Shown one piece after another: positions 1 through 6,663 of a stretch of 12,922 nucleotides of DNA. Source of the DNA: Clostridiales bacterium (lineage in GTDB: Bacteria; Bacillota; Clostridia; Christensenellales; Aristaeellaceae); assembly GCA_012522875.1 (NCBI GenBank), contig JAAYJP010000212.1:1-12922 (forward strand). The letters run 5' to 3'. How positions within the stretch are numbered: the stretch's first letter is position 1; each line of letters starts with the position of its first letter. A program made the translations under genes and the position numbers. Under the pieces are notes generated by a model that worked only from the letters and a program-made list of their open reading frames with translations, made no database searches and was not told where the DNA came from.

Positions 1-121
1 GACCGGCTTTCGCCAGCACCATCGTAATTGCCGCGGTCAGCGTTGTCTTGCCGTGGTCCACGTGTCCGATCGTCCCGATGTTCACGTGCGGCTTGGTCCG
101 CTCAAACTTTTGCTTTGCCAT
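1..121 (-). CDS. tuf: Elongation factor Tu, N-terminal part (cut by window edge)
   Basis: EF-Tu is the GTPase that delivers aminoacyl-tRNA to the ribosomal A site. Only the first 40 codons lie in the window; the rest continues past the left edge. The visible protein begins MAKQKFERTKPHVNIGTIG and contains the G1/P-loop motif GHVDHGKT, which is specific for translational GTPases and, with the MAK-KFERTKPH start, diagnostic of EF-Tu. The ATG at 121-119 is preceded by a strong Shine-Dalgarno (AAGGAGG at 136-130, 8-nt spacer). It lies 42 nt downstream of fusA on the same strand and is the last expected gene of the str operon. Identity is certain; whether a second tuf copy exists elsewhere cannot be seen. 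Confidence 0.97.
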   Translation of the reverse strand, partial: MAKQKFERTKPHVNIGTIGHVDHGKTTLTAAITMVLAKAG

Positions 122-163
122 GGGTTCTTCCTCCTTGGATCGCTTGCGCGATCGTTCATTTTC

Positions 164-2230
164 TCAGTGTCCGATAATCTTCTCGGCGATGTTCCTGGGC
201 ACTTCCTCATAATGGTCGAACTCCATCGTGAACATGCCCCGGCCTTGGGTACGGCTTCGTAGGTTGGTAGCGTAGCCAAACATCTCGCTCAGGGGCACAA
301 AGGAATGTATCACCTGATCGCCCATGCGGGCTTCGTAGGTCTCAATCCGGCCGCGGCGGCTGGAAAGGTCGCCGATCACGTCGCCCATATACTGGTCGGG
401 AACGATGACCTCCACCTTCATCATTGGTTCCAGCAACACGCTGTCTGCCTTCTTCATGGCATCCTTAAAAGCCAGGGAACCGGCTACCTTGAAAGCCATT
501 TCGGAGGAGTCCACATCATGGTAGGAACCGTCAACCAGCGCTACCTTAAAGTCGACCACCTCGTAGCCCGCCAGGATGCCTGATTGGGCCGCCTCCTGGA
601 TGCCGGCGTCGATAGGGCCGATAAACTCCCGGGGGATGATGCCGCCCACAATACGGCTCTCAAAGCTGTAACCCTCGCCGGGTTCAGCAGGCATTATCTC
701 AATGACAGCATGGCCATACTGCCCATGGCCGCCTGTCTGCTTGACATGGCGCCCTTCGCCCCTTGCAGTTTTTCTGATGGTTTCGCGGTAGGCCACCTGA
801 GGCTTGCCTACGGTGGCTTCCACGCGGAATTCCCGCATCATCCGGTCCACGATGATCTCCAGGTGGAGTTCACCCATTCCAGCAATGATGGTCTGCCCGG
901 TCTCATGATCGGTATATGTCCTGAACGTCGGATCCTCCTCCGCAAGGCGGGTCAGTGCGTAGGACAGCTTCTCCTGACCGGCTTTGGTCTTGGGCTCAAT
1001 AGCCACACGGATGACCGGGTCCGGGAATTCGAGTTTCTCCAGGATAATGGGTGCTTTGTCATCACAAAGCGTATCGCCCGTTACAGTTTCCTTAAGGCCT
1101 ACCGCCGCAGCGATATCGCCTGTGTAAACCGTATCCACATCCTCCCGGTGATTGGAGTGCATACGCAAAATGCGGCTGAAGCGCTCCCGCTTGCCCTTGG
1201 ATGCGTTGTAGGTATAGGTGTTGGCCGAAACAGAACCGGAATACACCCGAAAGAATGCCAGCTTGCCCACAAAGGGATCAACCGCAATCTTAAACGCAAG
1301 GGCCGCAAAGGGCTCTTCGTCATCCGGATGGCGCGCTACAGACTCACCGCTTTTGGGATCAATGCCTTTAATGGACGGTATGTCAAGCGGCGAGGGCATA
1401 TACGCGCAGACAGCATCCAGCAGCGGCTGGACTCCTTTGTTGCGGTATGATGTGCCGCAGAGCACCGGTGTCATGTCACCTGCTACAGTGGCTTTGCGGA
1501 TGGCAGTATTCAGGTCCTCCTCGGTGATCACCTCACCGGCGAAGTACTTTTCCATCAGCCCTTCATCGGAGCCCACCACTGTGTCAAGCAGTTTGGCGCG
1601 GTATTCGTTTGAGATGGCGTGCAGTTCTTCAGGGATTTCCTCCTCCCGGATGTCCTTGCCATCATCATCGTAATACAATTCCGCCTTCATGCGGATCAGG
1701 TCGATGATGCCTTTGAAATCAGCTTCCTTGCCGATAGGCAGTTGAATGGGTACGGCGTTTGCTGAAAGCCTGTCGTTAATCATGTTGATGACACGGAAAA
1801 AGTCGGCTCCGGTGATGTCCATTTTGTTGATGTAGGCAAGCCGGGGCACATGGTATTTGTTGGCCTGCTTCCAGACCGTTTCACTCTGGGGCTCTACCCC
1901 ACCTTTGGCGCAGAAAACAGCGACAGCGCCGTCCAGTACCCTAAGGGAGCGTTCCACCTCAACCGTAAAGTCCACGTGGCCCGGTGTATCAATGATATTG
2001 ATGTTGTAATCTTTCCACATGGCTGTGGTGGCCGCAGAGGTGATGGTAATGCCACGTTCCTTCTCCTGCTCCATCCAGTCCATAGTGGCCCCGCCTTCAT
2101 GGGTTTCCCCCATGCGGTGCAACCGGCCGGTGTAATACAGGATCCGTTCAGTGGTGGTGGTTTTTCCGGCATCAATATGCGCCATGATGCCAATGTTGCG
2201 CACCATCTCCAGCGGATGACTTCTGGGCAT
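164..2230 (-). CDS. fusA: Elongation factor G
   Basis: EF-G is the cytoplasmic GTPase that drives translocation of tRNA and mRNA and helps recycle ribosomes. The 688-residue product has the normal family length. It begins MPRSHPLEMVRNIGIMAHID and carries G1 (AHIDAGKTTT, about residues 17-26), switch II DTPGH (about 82-86), the NKMD base-recognition motif (about 136-139) and the conserved YRETIR and GGHGQYG stretches of domain IV, ending in the domain V RGRIETYEARMG segment. It is a typical translocase (EF-G1) rather than a tetracycline-protection paralogue, as the str-operon position also argues. The ATG start has an AAGGAG Shine-Dalgarno with a 9-10-nt spacer, and the stop is TGA. It lies 57 nt after rpsG and 42 nt before tuf, so all are presumably co-transcribed. 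A small GGGC-TTA-GCCC hairpin lies in the rpsG-fusA gap. Confidence 0.98.
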   Translation of the reverse strand: MPRSHPLEMVRNIGIMAHIDAGKTTTTERILYYTGRLHRMGETHEGGATMDWMEQEKERGITITSAATTAMWKDYNINIIDTPGHVDFTVEVERSLRVLDGAVAVFCAKGGVEPQSETVWKQANKYHVPRLAYINKMDITGADFFRVINMINDRLSANAVPIQLPIGKEADFKGIIDLIRMKAELYYDDDGKDIREEEIPEELHAISNEYRAKLLDTVVGSDEGLMEKYFAGEVITEEDLNTAIRKATVAGDMTPVLCGTSYRNKGVQPLLDAVCAYMPSPLDIPSIKGIDPKSGESVARHPDDEEPFAALAFKIAVDPFVGKLAFFRVYSGSVSANTYTYNASKGKRERFSRILRMHSNHREDVDTVYTGDIAAAVGLKETVTGDTLCDDKAPIILEKLEFPDPVIRVAIEPKTKAGQEKLSYALTRLAEEDPTFRTYTDHETGQTIIAGMGELHLEIIVDRMMREFRVEATVGKPQVAYRETIRKTARGEGRHVKQTGGHGQYGHAVIEIMPAEPGEGYSFESRIVGGIIPREFIGPIDAGIQEAAQSGILAGYEVVDFKVALVDGSYHDVDSSEMAFKVAGSLAFKDAMKKADSVLLEPMMKVEVIVPDQYMGDVIGDLSSRRGRIETYEARMGDQVIHSFVPLSEMFGYATNLRSRTQGRGMFTMEFDHYEEVPRNIAEKIIGH

Positions 2231-2287
2231 GTGCTCGTGTTCTCCTTGCTGAGCGTAGCGTAAGGGCTAAGCCCTGTAAATAATGGA

Positions 2288-2758
2288 TTACCAGCGGTAG
2301 TGGGCAAAGGCCTTGTTGGCTTCAGCCATACGGTGCATTTCTTCCTTGCGCTTGACGGCGTTGCCGGTATTGTTCGCCGCGTCCATCACCTCGCCAGCCA
2401 GGCGTTCTGCCATGGTCTTCTCACCGCGCTTGCGGCTGAATTCCACCAGCCACCTGAGGGCCAGGGTCTGCCGGCGCTCCGGCCGGATTTCGATGGGGAC
2501 CTGGTAGGTGGCGCCACCCACACGGCGGGCCTTCACCTCCAGCTGGGGAAGGATGTTGTTGAGCGCCTCCTGGAAGACATCTCCCGGCTCTTTGCCGGTC
2601 TTGTCCTTCACCATGTTGAAGGCGGAGTAACAGACGTTCTGCGCGACACCGCGCTTGCCGTCCAGCATAATCTGATTGATGAGTTTGGTGACAATCACCG
2701 TCCCGTAGATGGGATCGGGCAGCACCTCACGCTTGGGTATAAAACCTCGACGGGGCAT
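2288..2758 (-). CDS. rpsG: 30S ribosomal protein S7
   Basis: S7 is the primary 16S rRNA-binding protein that nucleates assembly of the 30S head, and in E. coli it is the translational repressor of the str operon. The product is 156 residues, the standard length, starting MPRRGFIPKREVLPDPIYG and ending KAFAHYRW. The frame is open 22 codons further upstream, but the start chosen here is the ATG at 2758-2756. It has the strong Shine-Dalgarno TATAGGAGGGA just upstream, gives the family-standard N-terminus, and the extra 22 codons lack family similarity. It lies between rpsL (171-nt spacer with two hairpins) and fusA (57-nt spacer). The stop is TAA. Confidence 0.97.
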   Translation of the reverse strand: MPRRGFIPKREVLPDPIYGTVIVTKLINQIMLDGKRGVAQNVCYSAFNMVKDKTGKEPGDVFQEALNNILPQLEVKARRVGGATYQVPIEIRPERRQTLALRWLVEFSRKRGEKTMAERLAGEVMDAANNTGNAVKRKEEMHRMAEANKAFAHYRW

Positions 2759-2796
2759 AACTTCCCTCCTATAATGTGTGTCTTGCGCCGGCCGCA

Positions 2797-2883
2797 GGGG
2801 CATCCCAGCATGGTGCCCCGCCAAAGGCTTCCGGCATCAGCCGATTTGGCCCATCACTTCCTTCCGCAGTTCCAAGCGGAAGG
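2797..2883 (-). promoter_or_regulatory. Two hairpins in the rpsL-rpsG spacer, possible S7 feedback site
   Basis: The 171-nt gap between rpsL and rpsG holds two inverted repeats. One is a perfect 8-bp stem (CCTTCCGC at 2860-2867 with GCGGAAGG at 2876-2883, 8-nt loop). The other is a 6-bp stem (GGGGCA at 2797-2802 with TGCCCC at 2814-2819, 11-nt loop), about 23 nt before the rpsG Shine-Dalgarno. In E. coli, S7 binds the rpsL-rpsG intercistronic mRNA and represses translation. A similar role here is inferred from position and structure only. Neither hairpin is followed by a U-run, so they do not look like terminators. Confidence 0.4.
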
Positions 2884-2929
2884 TCGCATAAGACCGCATT
2901 GGCTTCCCGGACGCGCCCGGTAAACATGC

Positions 2930-3304
2930 TTACTTCTTGGGGCGTTTTGCGCCGTACAGCGAGCGGCCCTGGTTGCGCTTGGCAACGCCGGCCGTGTCCA
3001 GTGCGCCGCGGATGATGTGGTAACGAACGCCGGGCAGGTCGCGTACGCGGCCTCCGCGGATCAATACCACGCTATGCTCCTGCAGGTTATGGCCAACCCC
3101 GGGTATGTAGCATGTACCCTCGTACTGGTTGGTCAAGCGGATCCTGGCAATTTTGCGCAGAGCCGAATTTGGCTTCTTGGGTGTGGTGGTCTTAACAGAC
3201 AAACACACGCCACGCTTTTGCGGACATCCCTGCAGGATAGGCGCATCGGATTTGTTGACTACTCTTTTCCTTCCCTTTCGGATCAATTGATTGATCGTGG
3301 GCAT
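2930..3304 (-). CDS. rpsL: 30S ribosomal protein S12
   Basis: S12 lines the decoding centre of the 30S subunit and controls accuracy. The product is 124 residues, a standard length, starting MPTINQLIRKGRKRVVNKSD. It keeps the loop TTTPKKPNSALRK with Lys43, and Asp89, the residue methylthiolated by RimO in many bacteria. Position 88 is Arg (codon CGC at 3043-3041) instead of the usual Lys in GGRVKDLPG. Lys88Arg is a classical streptomycin-resistance substitution in other species. The frame is open 62 codons further upstream, but that extension would span the operon promoter. The ATG at 3304-3302 has an AGGAGGT Shine-Dalgarno and gives the family N-terminus, so it is the start. First gene of the str operon; stop TAA. 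Confidence 0.98.
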   Translation of the reverse strand: MPTINQLIRKGRKRVVNKSDAPILQGCPQKRGVCLSVKTTTPKKPNSALRKIARIRLTNQYEGTCYIPGVGHNLQEHSVVLIRGGRVRDLPGVRYHIIRGALDTAGVAKRNQGRSLYGAKRPKK

Positions 3305-3344
3305 GGAAGCACCTCCTGATTTTTGCTCGGAAGCTTTAAAAGGC

Positions 3345-3356
3345 TCCCTCCTATAA
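3345..3356 (-). other. Orphan Shine-Dalgarno-like element in rpsL leader, copy of the rpsG SD region
   Basis: The 12-nt sequence TTATAGGAGGGA in the rpsL leader is identical to the sequence holding the rpsG Shine-Dalgarno at 2763-2774. In the leader it is not followed by a usable start codon at normal spacing, and rpsL has its own AGGAGGT closer to its ATG. Just upstream (3358-3378) is a 6-bp hairpin, ATTCCC/GGGAAT with a 9-nt loop. The role is unknown; it may be chance enrichment of purine-rich sites. Confidence 0.3.
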
Positions 3357-3445
3357 CATTCCCACAACCCCTGGGAATATATAGTCCCTGTCGCGTTACC
3401 CCTTTTGAAGCGCCCATGGCACCCCACACAAGAGGCAACTTTATC

Positions 3446-3475
3446 ATAATACACTGCAGGCGCCTTGTTTGTCAA
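3446..3475 (-). promoter_or_regulatory. Promoter of the str operon
   Basis: On the minus strand there is a perfect -35 TTGACA (3475-3470), an 18-nt spacer and a -10 TATTAT (3451-3446, 5 of 6 to consensus). This predicts a start of transcription near 3439 and a leader of about 135 nt before rpsL. No other pair of comparable quality was seen upstream of rpsL, so this is the likely vegetative promoter for rpsL-rpsG-fusA-tuf. Confidence 0.7.
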
Positions 3476-3526
3476 TGATTTCACAAACACTTTGCCCCTT
3501 TTGCTGCGGTGTCCCCGGGCAAGCGC

Positions 3527-3555
3527 TTGTTATCCGGGCGTTGATATGGAATAAT
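3527..3555 (+). promoter_or_regulatory. Candidate promoter of the chorismate mutase gene
   Basis: TTGTTA (3527-3532), a 17-nt spacer and AATAAT (3550-3555) give a 4/6 and 5/6 match to vegetative promoter hexamers. It lies about 45 nt before the chosen start at 3601 and diverges from the str promoter, with the two -35 boxes about 50 nt apart. The -35 match is only moderate. Confidence 0.4.
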
Positions 3556-3600
3556 ACGCGGGGACCAGGGGAAAATCAGGTAAACTGGAGCAAAGAGCAA

Positions 3601-3900
3601 ATGACATTATCACAAGCCCGCGAGGCCATTGACCGCATAGACCGGGAACTCGTAAATCTCACAGTACAGCGTTTGGGCATGGTCGATGAGATATCTGACT
3701 ATAAGGTTATCCACAATCTGCCCGTCCACGATCCAGCCCGCGAGGATCAGGTTATCTCAAGGATTATTTCTGTTTGTGAAGAAGGTTTCCGGGAGGATAT
3801 CGCCGCCCTTTATCTGTGCCTCTTTGAGATCAGCCGCAAGCGCCAGGAACGCAGGCGAGTGGGGGAAACCGCACCCCGCATTGACCAGGCCGGCGAATAG
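3601..3900 (+). CDS. Chorismate mutase, AroQ class, stand-alone
   Basis: It should catalyse the Claisen rearrangement of chorismate to prephenate, the entry step to phenylalanine and tyrosine, in the cytoplasm. The 99-residue all-alpha protein keeps the AroQ active-site pattern. By alignment to the E. coli P-protein mutase domain by eye, the residues are Arg7, Arg24, Lys35, Asp44, Arg47, Glu48 (motif PVHDPARE) and Gln82 (SRKRQ). It has no fused prephenate dehydratase, dehydrogenase or DAHP synthase domain, so it is monofunctional. The frame is open back to 3469, but the ATG at 3601 has a GGAG 10 nt upstream and begins the family N-terminus (LSQAREAIDRIDREL); the longer version would overlap the str promoter. 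It ends in TAG. No other aromatic biosynthesis gene is nearby. Confidence 0.88.
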   Translation: MTLSQAREAIDRIDRELVNLTVQRLGMVDEISDYKVIHNLPVHDPAREDQVISRIISVCEEGFREDIAALYLCLFEISRKRQERRRVGETAPRIDQAGE

Positions 3901-3910
3901 GGATTATAAT
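3881..3910 (+). promoter_or_regulatory. Promoter for the propeller-protein/CvpA pair
   Basis: TTGACC (3881-3886, 5/6), an 18-nt spacer and a perfect TATAAT (3905-3910) overlap the 3' end of the chorismate mutase gene. The -10 box sits inside a perfect 12-bp palindrome, GGATTATAATCC (3901-3912). Predicted transcription starts near 3917, about 24 nt before the next start codon, so the leader would be short. Confidence 0.6.
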
Positions 3911-3940
3911 CCGGCTGATTAAGACTTAGGGAGGAACTGG

Positions 3941-5047
3941 ATGGACCAAACGGGCGAACGCTCAAGCAGGCTGCGGGTTTATCTGGCCGCCGCGGCCATT
4001 GCCGTGGTCCTGCTGTTGATTTTATATGTGCTGGGGGTCTTCGGCGGAGGACCCAGGCAATTGGCTGCCAAGAAACTGCGCTGCGTGGTGTCCCAGCAGG
4101 TGACTCCCTTTGGCGACAAGATTCTCTATTATGACGGCACCACGCTCTTCTGCCTTAATGCAAACGGCACTGAACAATGGAAATACGCCCTGGGGGCCGG
4201 TGCGCGATTCACCGCCGGCGACAAAGCGGTAGCCGCCTGGATAGGCGCGCACCTTCATATCCTGGATCAAAATGGACACGCCACCTATAACGACCGGCTG
4301 AGCGATCCTATCCAGTACGCTGTGCCCGGGCGGCAGTATGTGGCCGCAGTCATAGGCGAGAGTTTCAGCCCCACCCTGTTGGTCAAGGACTTGGGCGGCC
4401 TGGCGGTAGATTCGGAAACTGTGGCCTATTCTGACAAAATGATCCTTGACATGGGTTTTTTTGAAAATGACAGTTATTTGTGGACAACTGCCCTTGATGT
4501 ATACGGCGTGGCGCCCCTTACAGTGATGAACATCTACCAGGTGGGCGCCATGAACACAGGCGAGGTGGACCTTGGGGAGGAAATCCCATACGAAGTGCTG
4601 TATTCCAATACCCGTCTGAATGTGATCAACACACGGGAATCCAACCTCTATGATTACCGGGGGACGCTTGACCCTCTTTCCAAGCAGTTGGTTTATGGCT
4701 GGCGGCTGATAGACAGCATAACGGGCTCAGGGGATGCTGTGATGCTGTTTGCCCCGGAGCTTCAGACGGCGGATGCCCGCCAGATTACAGAACTTCGGGT
4801 ACTCACCGGCGGCCGGCGGGACAGCCGTTATACCCTGCCCGACACCTGCGTGGGAGCGGGGCTGAAAGGAAGCAGCCTGTTCGCCTTCTCAGGTGACAGC
4901 CTCTTTCGCGCAGAGTTGAATGCCCAGCGTTTTTCCGCAGCGAAACTGCCCATCCCAGCCCCCGTCACCGGGTATATTGGCAGGCTGTCCAATGGCGTAG
5001 CGCTGGTGAACGCCGGCCAGGAAGTATACGCTGTTACCCTGCCCTAA
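3941..5047 (+). CDS. Membrane-anchored beta-propeller-like protein (DUF5711-like)
   Basis: Exact function unknown. The 368-residue protein has a short charged cytoplasmic N-terminus, one hydrophobic helix at about residues 12-33 with no signal-peptidase-like site, and an extracytoplasmic domain of about 330 residues. That domain shows repeated strand patterns of the PQQ/WD-like propeller type, for example DKILYYDGTTLFCLNANGTE and AAWIGAHLHILDQNGH, where each unit reads as a value displayed, then compared. The architecture resembles the DUF5711 family of Clostridia; that assignment is from memory of the family, not a search. The start is ATG at 3941 with Shine-Dalgarno AGGGAGG. It is followed 18 nt later by the CvpA family gene, so the two likely form an envelope-related pair. 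A role as scaffold or sensor at the cell surface is speculation. Confidence 0.65.
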   Translation: MDQTGERSSRLRVYLAAAAIAVVLLLILYVLGVFGGGPRQLAAKKLRCVVSQQVTPFGDKILYYDGTTLFCLNANGTEQWKYALGAGARFTAGDKAVAAWIGAHLHILDQNGHATYNDRLSDPIQYAVPGRQYVAAVIGESFSPTLLVKDLGGLAVDSETVAYSDKMILDMGFFENDSYLWTTALDVYGVAPLTVMNIYQVGAMNTGEVDLGEEIPYEVLYSNTRLNVINTRESNLYDYRGTLDPLSKQLVYGWRLIDSITGSGDAVMLFAPELQTADARQITELRVLTGGRRDSRYTLPDTCVGAGLKGSSLFAFSGDSLFRAELNAQRFSAAKLPIPAPVTGYIGRLSNGVALVNAGQEVYAVTLP

Positions 5048-5065
5048 GTCCCAAGAGGAGGAAAT

Positions 5066-5770
5066 GTGAACATCATCGATGGCATCCTGCTGTTTATCCT
5101 GGCAATCAGCGTGGTTTATGGCCTTTACCACGGCTTTATCCAGTCTGTCGCCAGCCTGGCGGCTCTGGGCCTTTCCCTTTTGTCGGGTTTTATGTTTGGG
5201 CCGGTCCTGGCCAGACTCTTTGCCGGTGATCAGACCATTAACAGCCTGATGGCCAACATGACCGACGCAGTGGCACGGGTGGGGGACTATGACCTGGCCT
5301 CGGCCCCCGTCAGCCAGGTTTCCGAAAGCGTGCTGGACGCCGTTTTAAACAGCGTAGCGTTTCCTGAAGCCATCGAGCAGGCGCTGCGCAACAACATCCT
5401 CACCCGGGCTTTTCAGCAAAGCGGGCTGACCACCGTGAATGATTATGTGTCCAATACATTGGTTAATACTGGCATCAATATGCTAAGCTTTTTGGCATGT
5501 TTTGCCGCTGCTTACCTGATCCTGACGCTTCTCCTCTCCCTCATCCGCCATGTCTTTGAGTTTCCCATCCTCAGGCAATTGGATTGGCTGGCCGGCGGCG
5601 CTTTCGGCCTGGTGCGCGGGGCAGCCCTCTGCTACCTGATCGTACTGCTGATACCCTTGATACAGGTGATCGTGCCAGGCGGCCAATTCACAGAATTGCT
5701 TGAATCAAGCGTGCTGGCAGAATGGTTCTCAAACGACGGGCTGTTCTTGCGCATCATCGGAATAGCATAA
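5066..5770 (+). CDS. CvpA family membrane protein
   Basis: The CvpA family takes its name from an E. coli protein needed for colicin V production; its biochemical role is not settled, with links to envelope integrity. The 234-residue product has hydrophobic segments at about 4-25, 27-48, 137-160 and 173-203. It carries the typical C-terminal family pattern RQLDWLAGGAFGLVRGAAL. Between the second and third segments lies a soluble loop of about 85 residues, longer than in minimal CvpA proteins and common in Firmicutes forms. The start is GTG at 5066. The ATG overlapping it at 5065 leads straight to TGA, and AGGAGG lies 4-5 nt before the GTG. It follows the propeller protein by 18 nt and ends at a strong stem-loop. 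Confidence 0.82.
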   Translation: MNIIDGILLFILAISVVYGLYHGFIQSVASLAALGLSLLSGFMFGPVLARLFAGDQTINSLMANMTDAVARVGDYDLASAPVSQVSESVLDAVLNSVAFPEAIEQALRNNILTRAFQQSGLTTVNDYVSNTLVNTGINMLSFLACFAAAYLILTLLLSLIRHVFEFPILRQLDWLAGGAFGLVRGAALCYLIVLLIPLIQVIVPGGQFTELLESSVLAEWFSNDGLFLRIIGIA

Positions 5771-5781
5771 ACCCAAATGAA

Positions 5782-5812
5782 AGGAGGAGCCTCCATACGA
5801 GAGGCTCCTCCT
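5782..5812. terminator. Bidirectional stem-loop terminator between converging units
   Basis: A perfect 12-bp inverted repeat (AGGAGGAGCCTC, 7-nt loop, GAGGCTCCTCCT) lies in the 71-nt gap between the CvpA gene (plus) and the aldo/keto reductase frame (minus). The flanks are only mildly T-rich: GTTTAC after the plus-strand stem and TTCATTTG after the minus-strand stem. A classical U-run is therefore weak, but the stem is very stable and the convergent position is typical of a shared terminator. Confidence 0.75.
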
Positions 5813-5841
5813 GTTTACGAAGCATAGTCCGATATGATTCA

Positions 5842-6663
5842 TCACTGCCACGGCGTACTGTCATGCCTGAAGAACGGCTGGTCGCCAAACGCAATGGCTT
5901 TCTTCTTCAGTAGGATAAGGTCCTCATCAGCCAGTCCATCCCTCATCGCTTCATCGATATTTTCGGCCATAAAGCGGAAGCTCTCCCAGTTGCCTGGCGG
6001 GACCAGGGAATGGGCCCCAAGGCTGAGGGCATATTTCATCGCCGCCAGACGCAAATCGTGGTCCTGCATATCAATGGGCCGGCACCAGGATTTGGGCCAC
6101 ATCGAACCGTGGCGTTCCGCCTCATCATGCCAGGCGCGCAGGATGAGGCTTTTTATGCCAATCAGCCCAAAGCCCCTTTCTTCCGCTTCCATCTTAAGGC
6201 TTTCGCCCATTCCCTGCCCCAGATGAAGCAGCCAGTTAAGCGGAAACATCACCGTGTCAAAAGGATAACGCTTCAGACACTCAAGCGCCGCGCGCTCGCT
6301 GTGGGCAGTGATGCCTATTTTGCGGATCGCGCCTTGCTCCTTCAGCTTCCGGAGCAACTCCATGATGCCGTCCGGGCCAAACGCTGTTTCCACATCCTCC
6401 CTGGTGTTAACGGCATGCAGTTGGAAGATGTCAAACCAATCGGTTTTGAGGTTCTTGAACGATTGGCCCAGTTCCTTCAAAGCTCCTTCCTTCCTGCGCT
6501 CTGTGGTTTTGCAGGCCAGAAATGTCTTCTTCCGGTAAGGTGCCAGGGAAATCCCGAGTTTCCCCTCCGCATCGCCATAGGAGGGCGCCACGTCAAAGTA
6601 GTTGATCCCCAGGTCGATTGCTTCCGCTACGAAGCGGTCAGAATCTGCCTGGGTTTCGTCCAT
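5842..6663 (-). CDS. Aldo/keto reductase, open part of a frame broken near its N-terminus
   Basis: Members of this family reduce aldehydes or ketones with NADPH on a TIM-barrel fold. The open part encodes 273 residues and keeps the catalytic tetrad: Asp24 and Tyr29 (FDVAPSYG), Lys52 (LACKT) and His83 (FQLHAV). It resembles the oxidoreductase subfamily with DWFDIFQLHA-type motifs; the substrate cannot be told. It lacks the N-terminal beta-hairpin and first barrel strand, which are encoded just upstream in the same frame but separated by a TAG (6711-6709). The ATG at 6663 has no Shine-Dalgarno, so initiation there is doubtful. The rest of the frame is intact, so the break is recent, read through, or a sequence error. 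The intact start at 6732 lies 26 nt after htpG, suggesting co-transcription. Stop TGA. Confidence 0.75.
   Translation of the reverse strand: MDETQADSDRFVAEAIDLGINYFDVAPSYGDAEGKLGISLAPYRKKTFLACKTTERRKEGALKELGQSFKNLKTDWFDIFQLHAVNTREDVETAFGPDGIMELLRKLKEQGAIRKIGITAHSERAALECLKRYPFDTVMFPLNWLLHLGQGMGESLKMEAEERGFGLIGIKSLILRAWHDEAERHGSMWPKSWCRPIDMQDHDLRLAAMKYALSLGAHSLVPPGNWESFRFMAENIDEAMRDGLADEDLILLKKKAIAFGDQPFFRHDSTPWQ

Noticed and set aside
584..1450. 288-codon open frame on the plus strand, antisense to fusA
   Set aside because: It lies wholly within EF-G on the other strand, has no Shine-Dalgarno or recognisable domain, and reflects codon bias of the real gene.
2759..2824. 22-codon N-terminal extension of S7
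   Set aside because: It lies upstream of a strong Shine-Dalgarno and beyond the standard 156-residue protein, and it overlaps a spacer hairpin.
3305..3490. 62-codon N-terminal extension of rpsL
   Set aside because: It spans the operon promoter, is not part of S12, and the standard start has its own strong ribosome-binding site.
3469..3600. 44-codon N-terminal extension of chorismate mutase
   Set aside because: It overlaps the divergent str promoter, lacks similarity to the family, and ATG 3601 gives the expected N-terminus.
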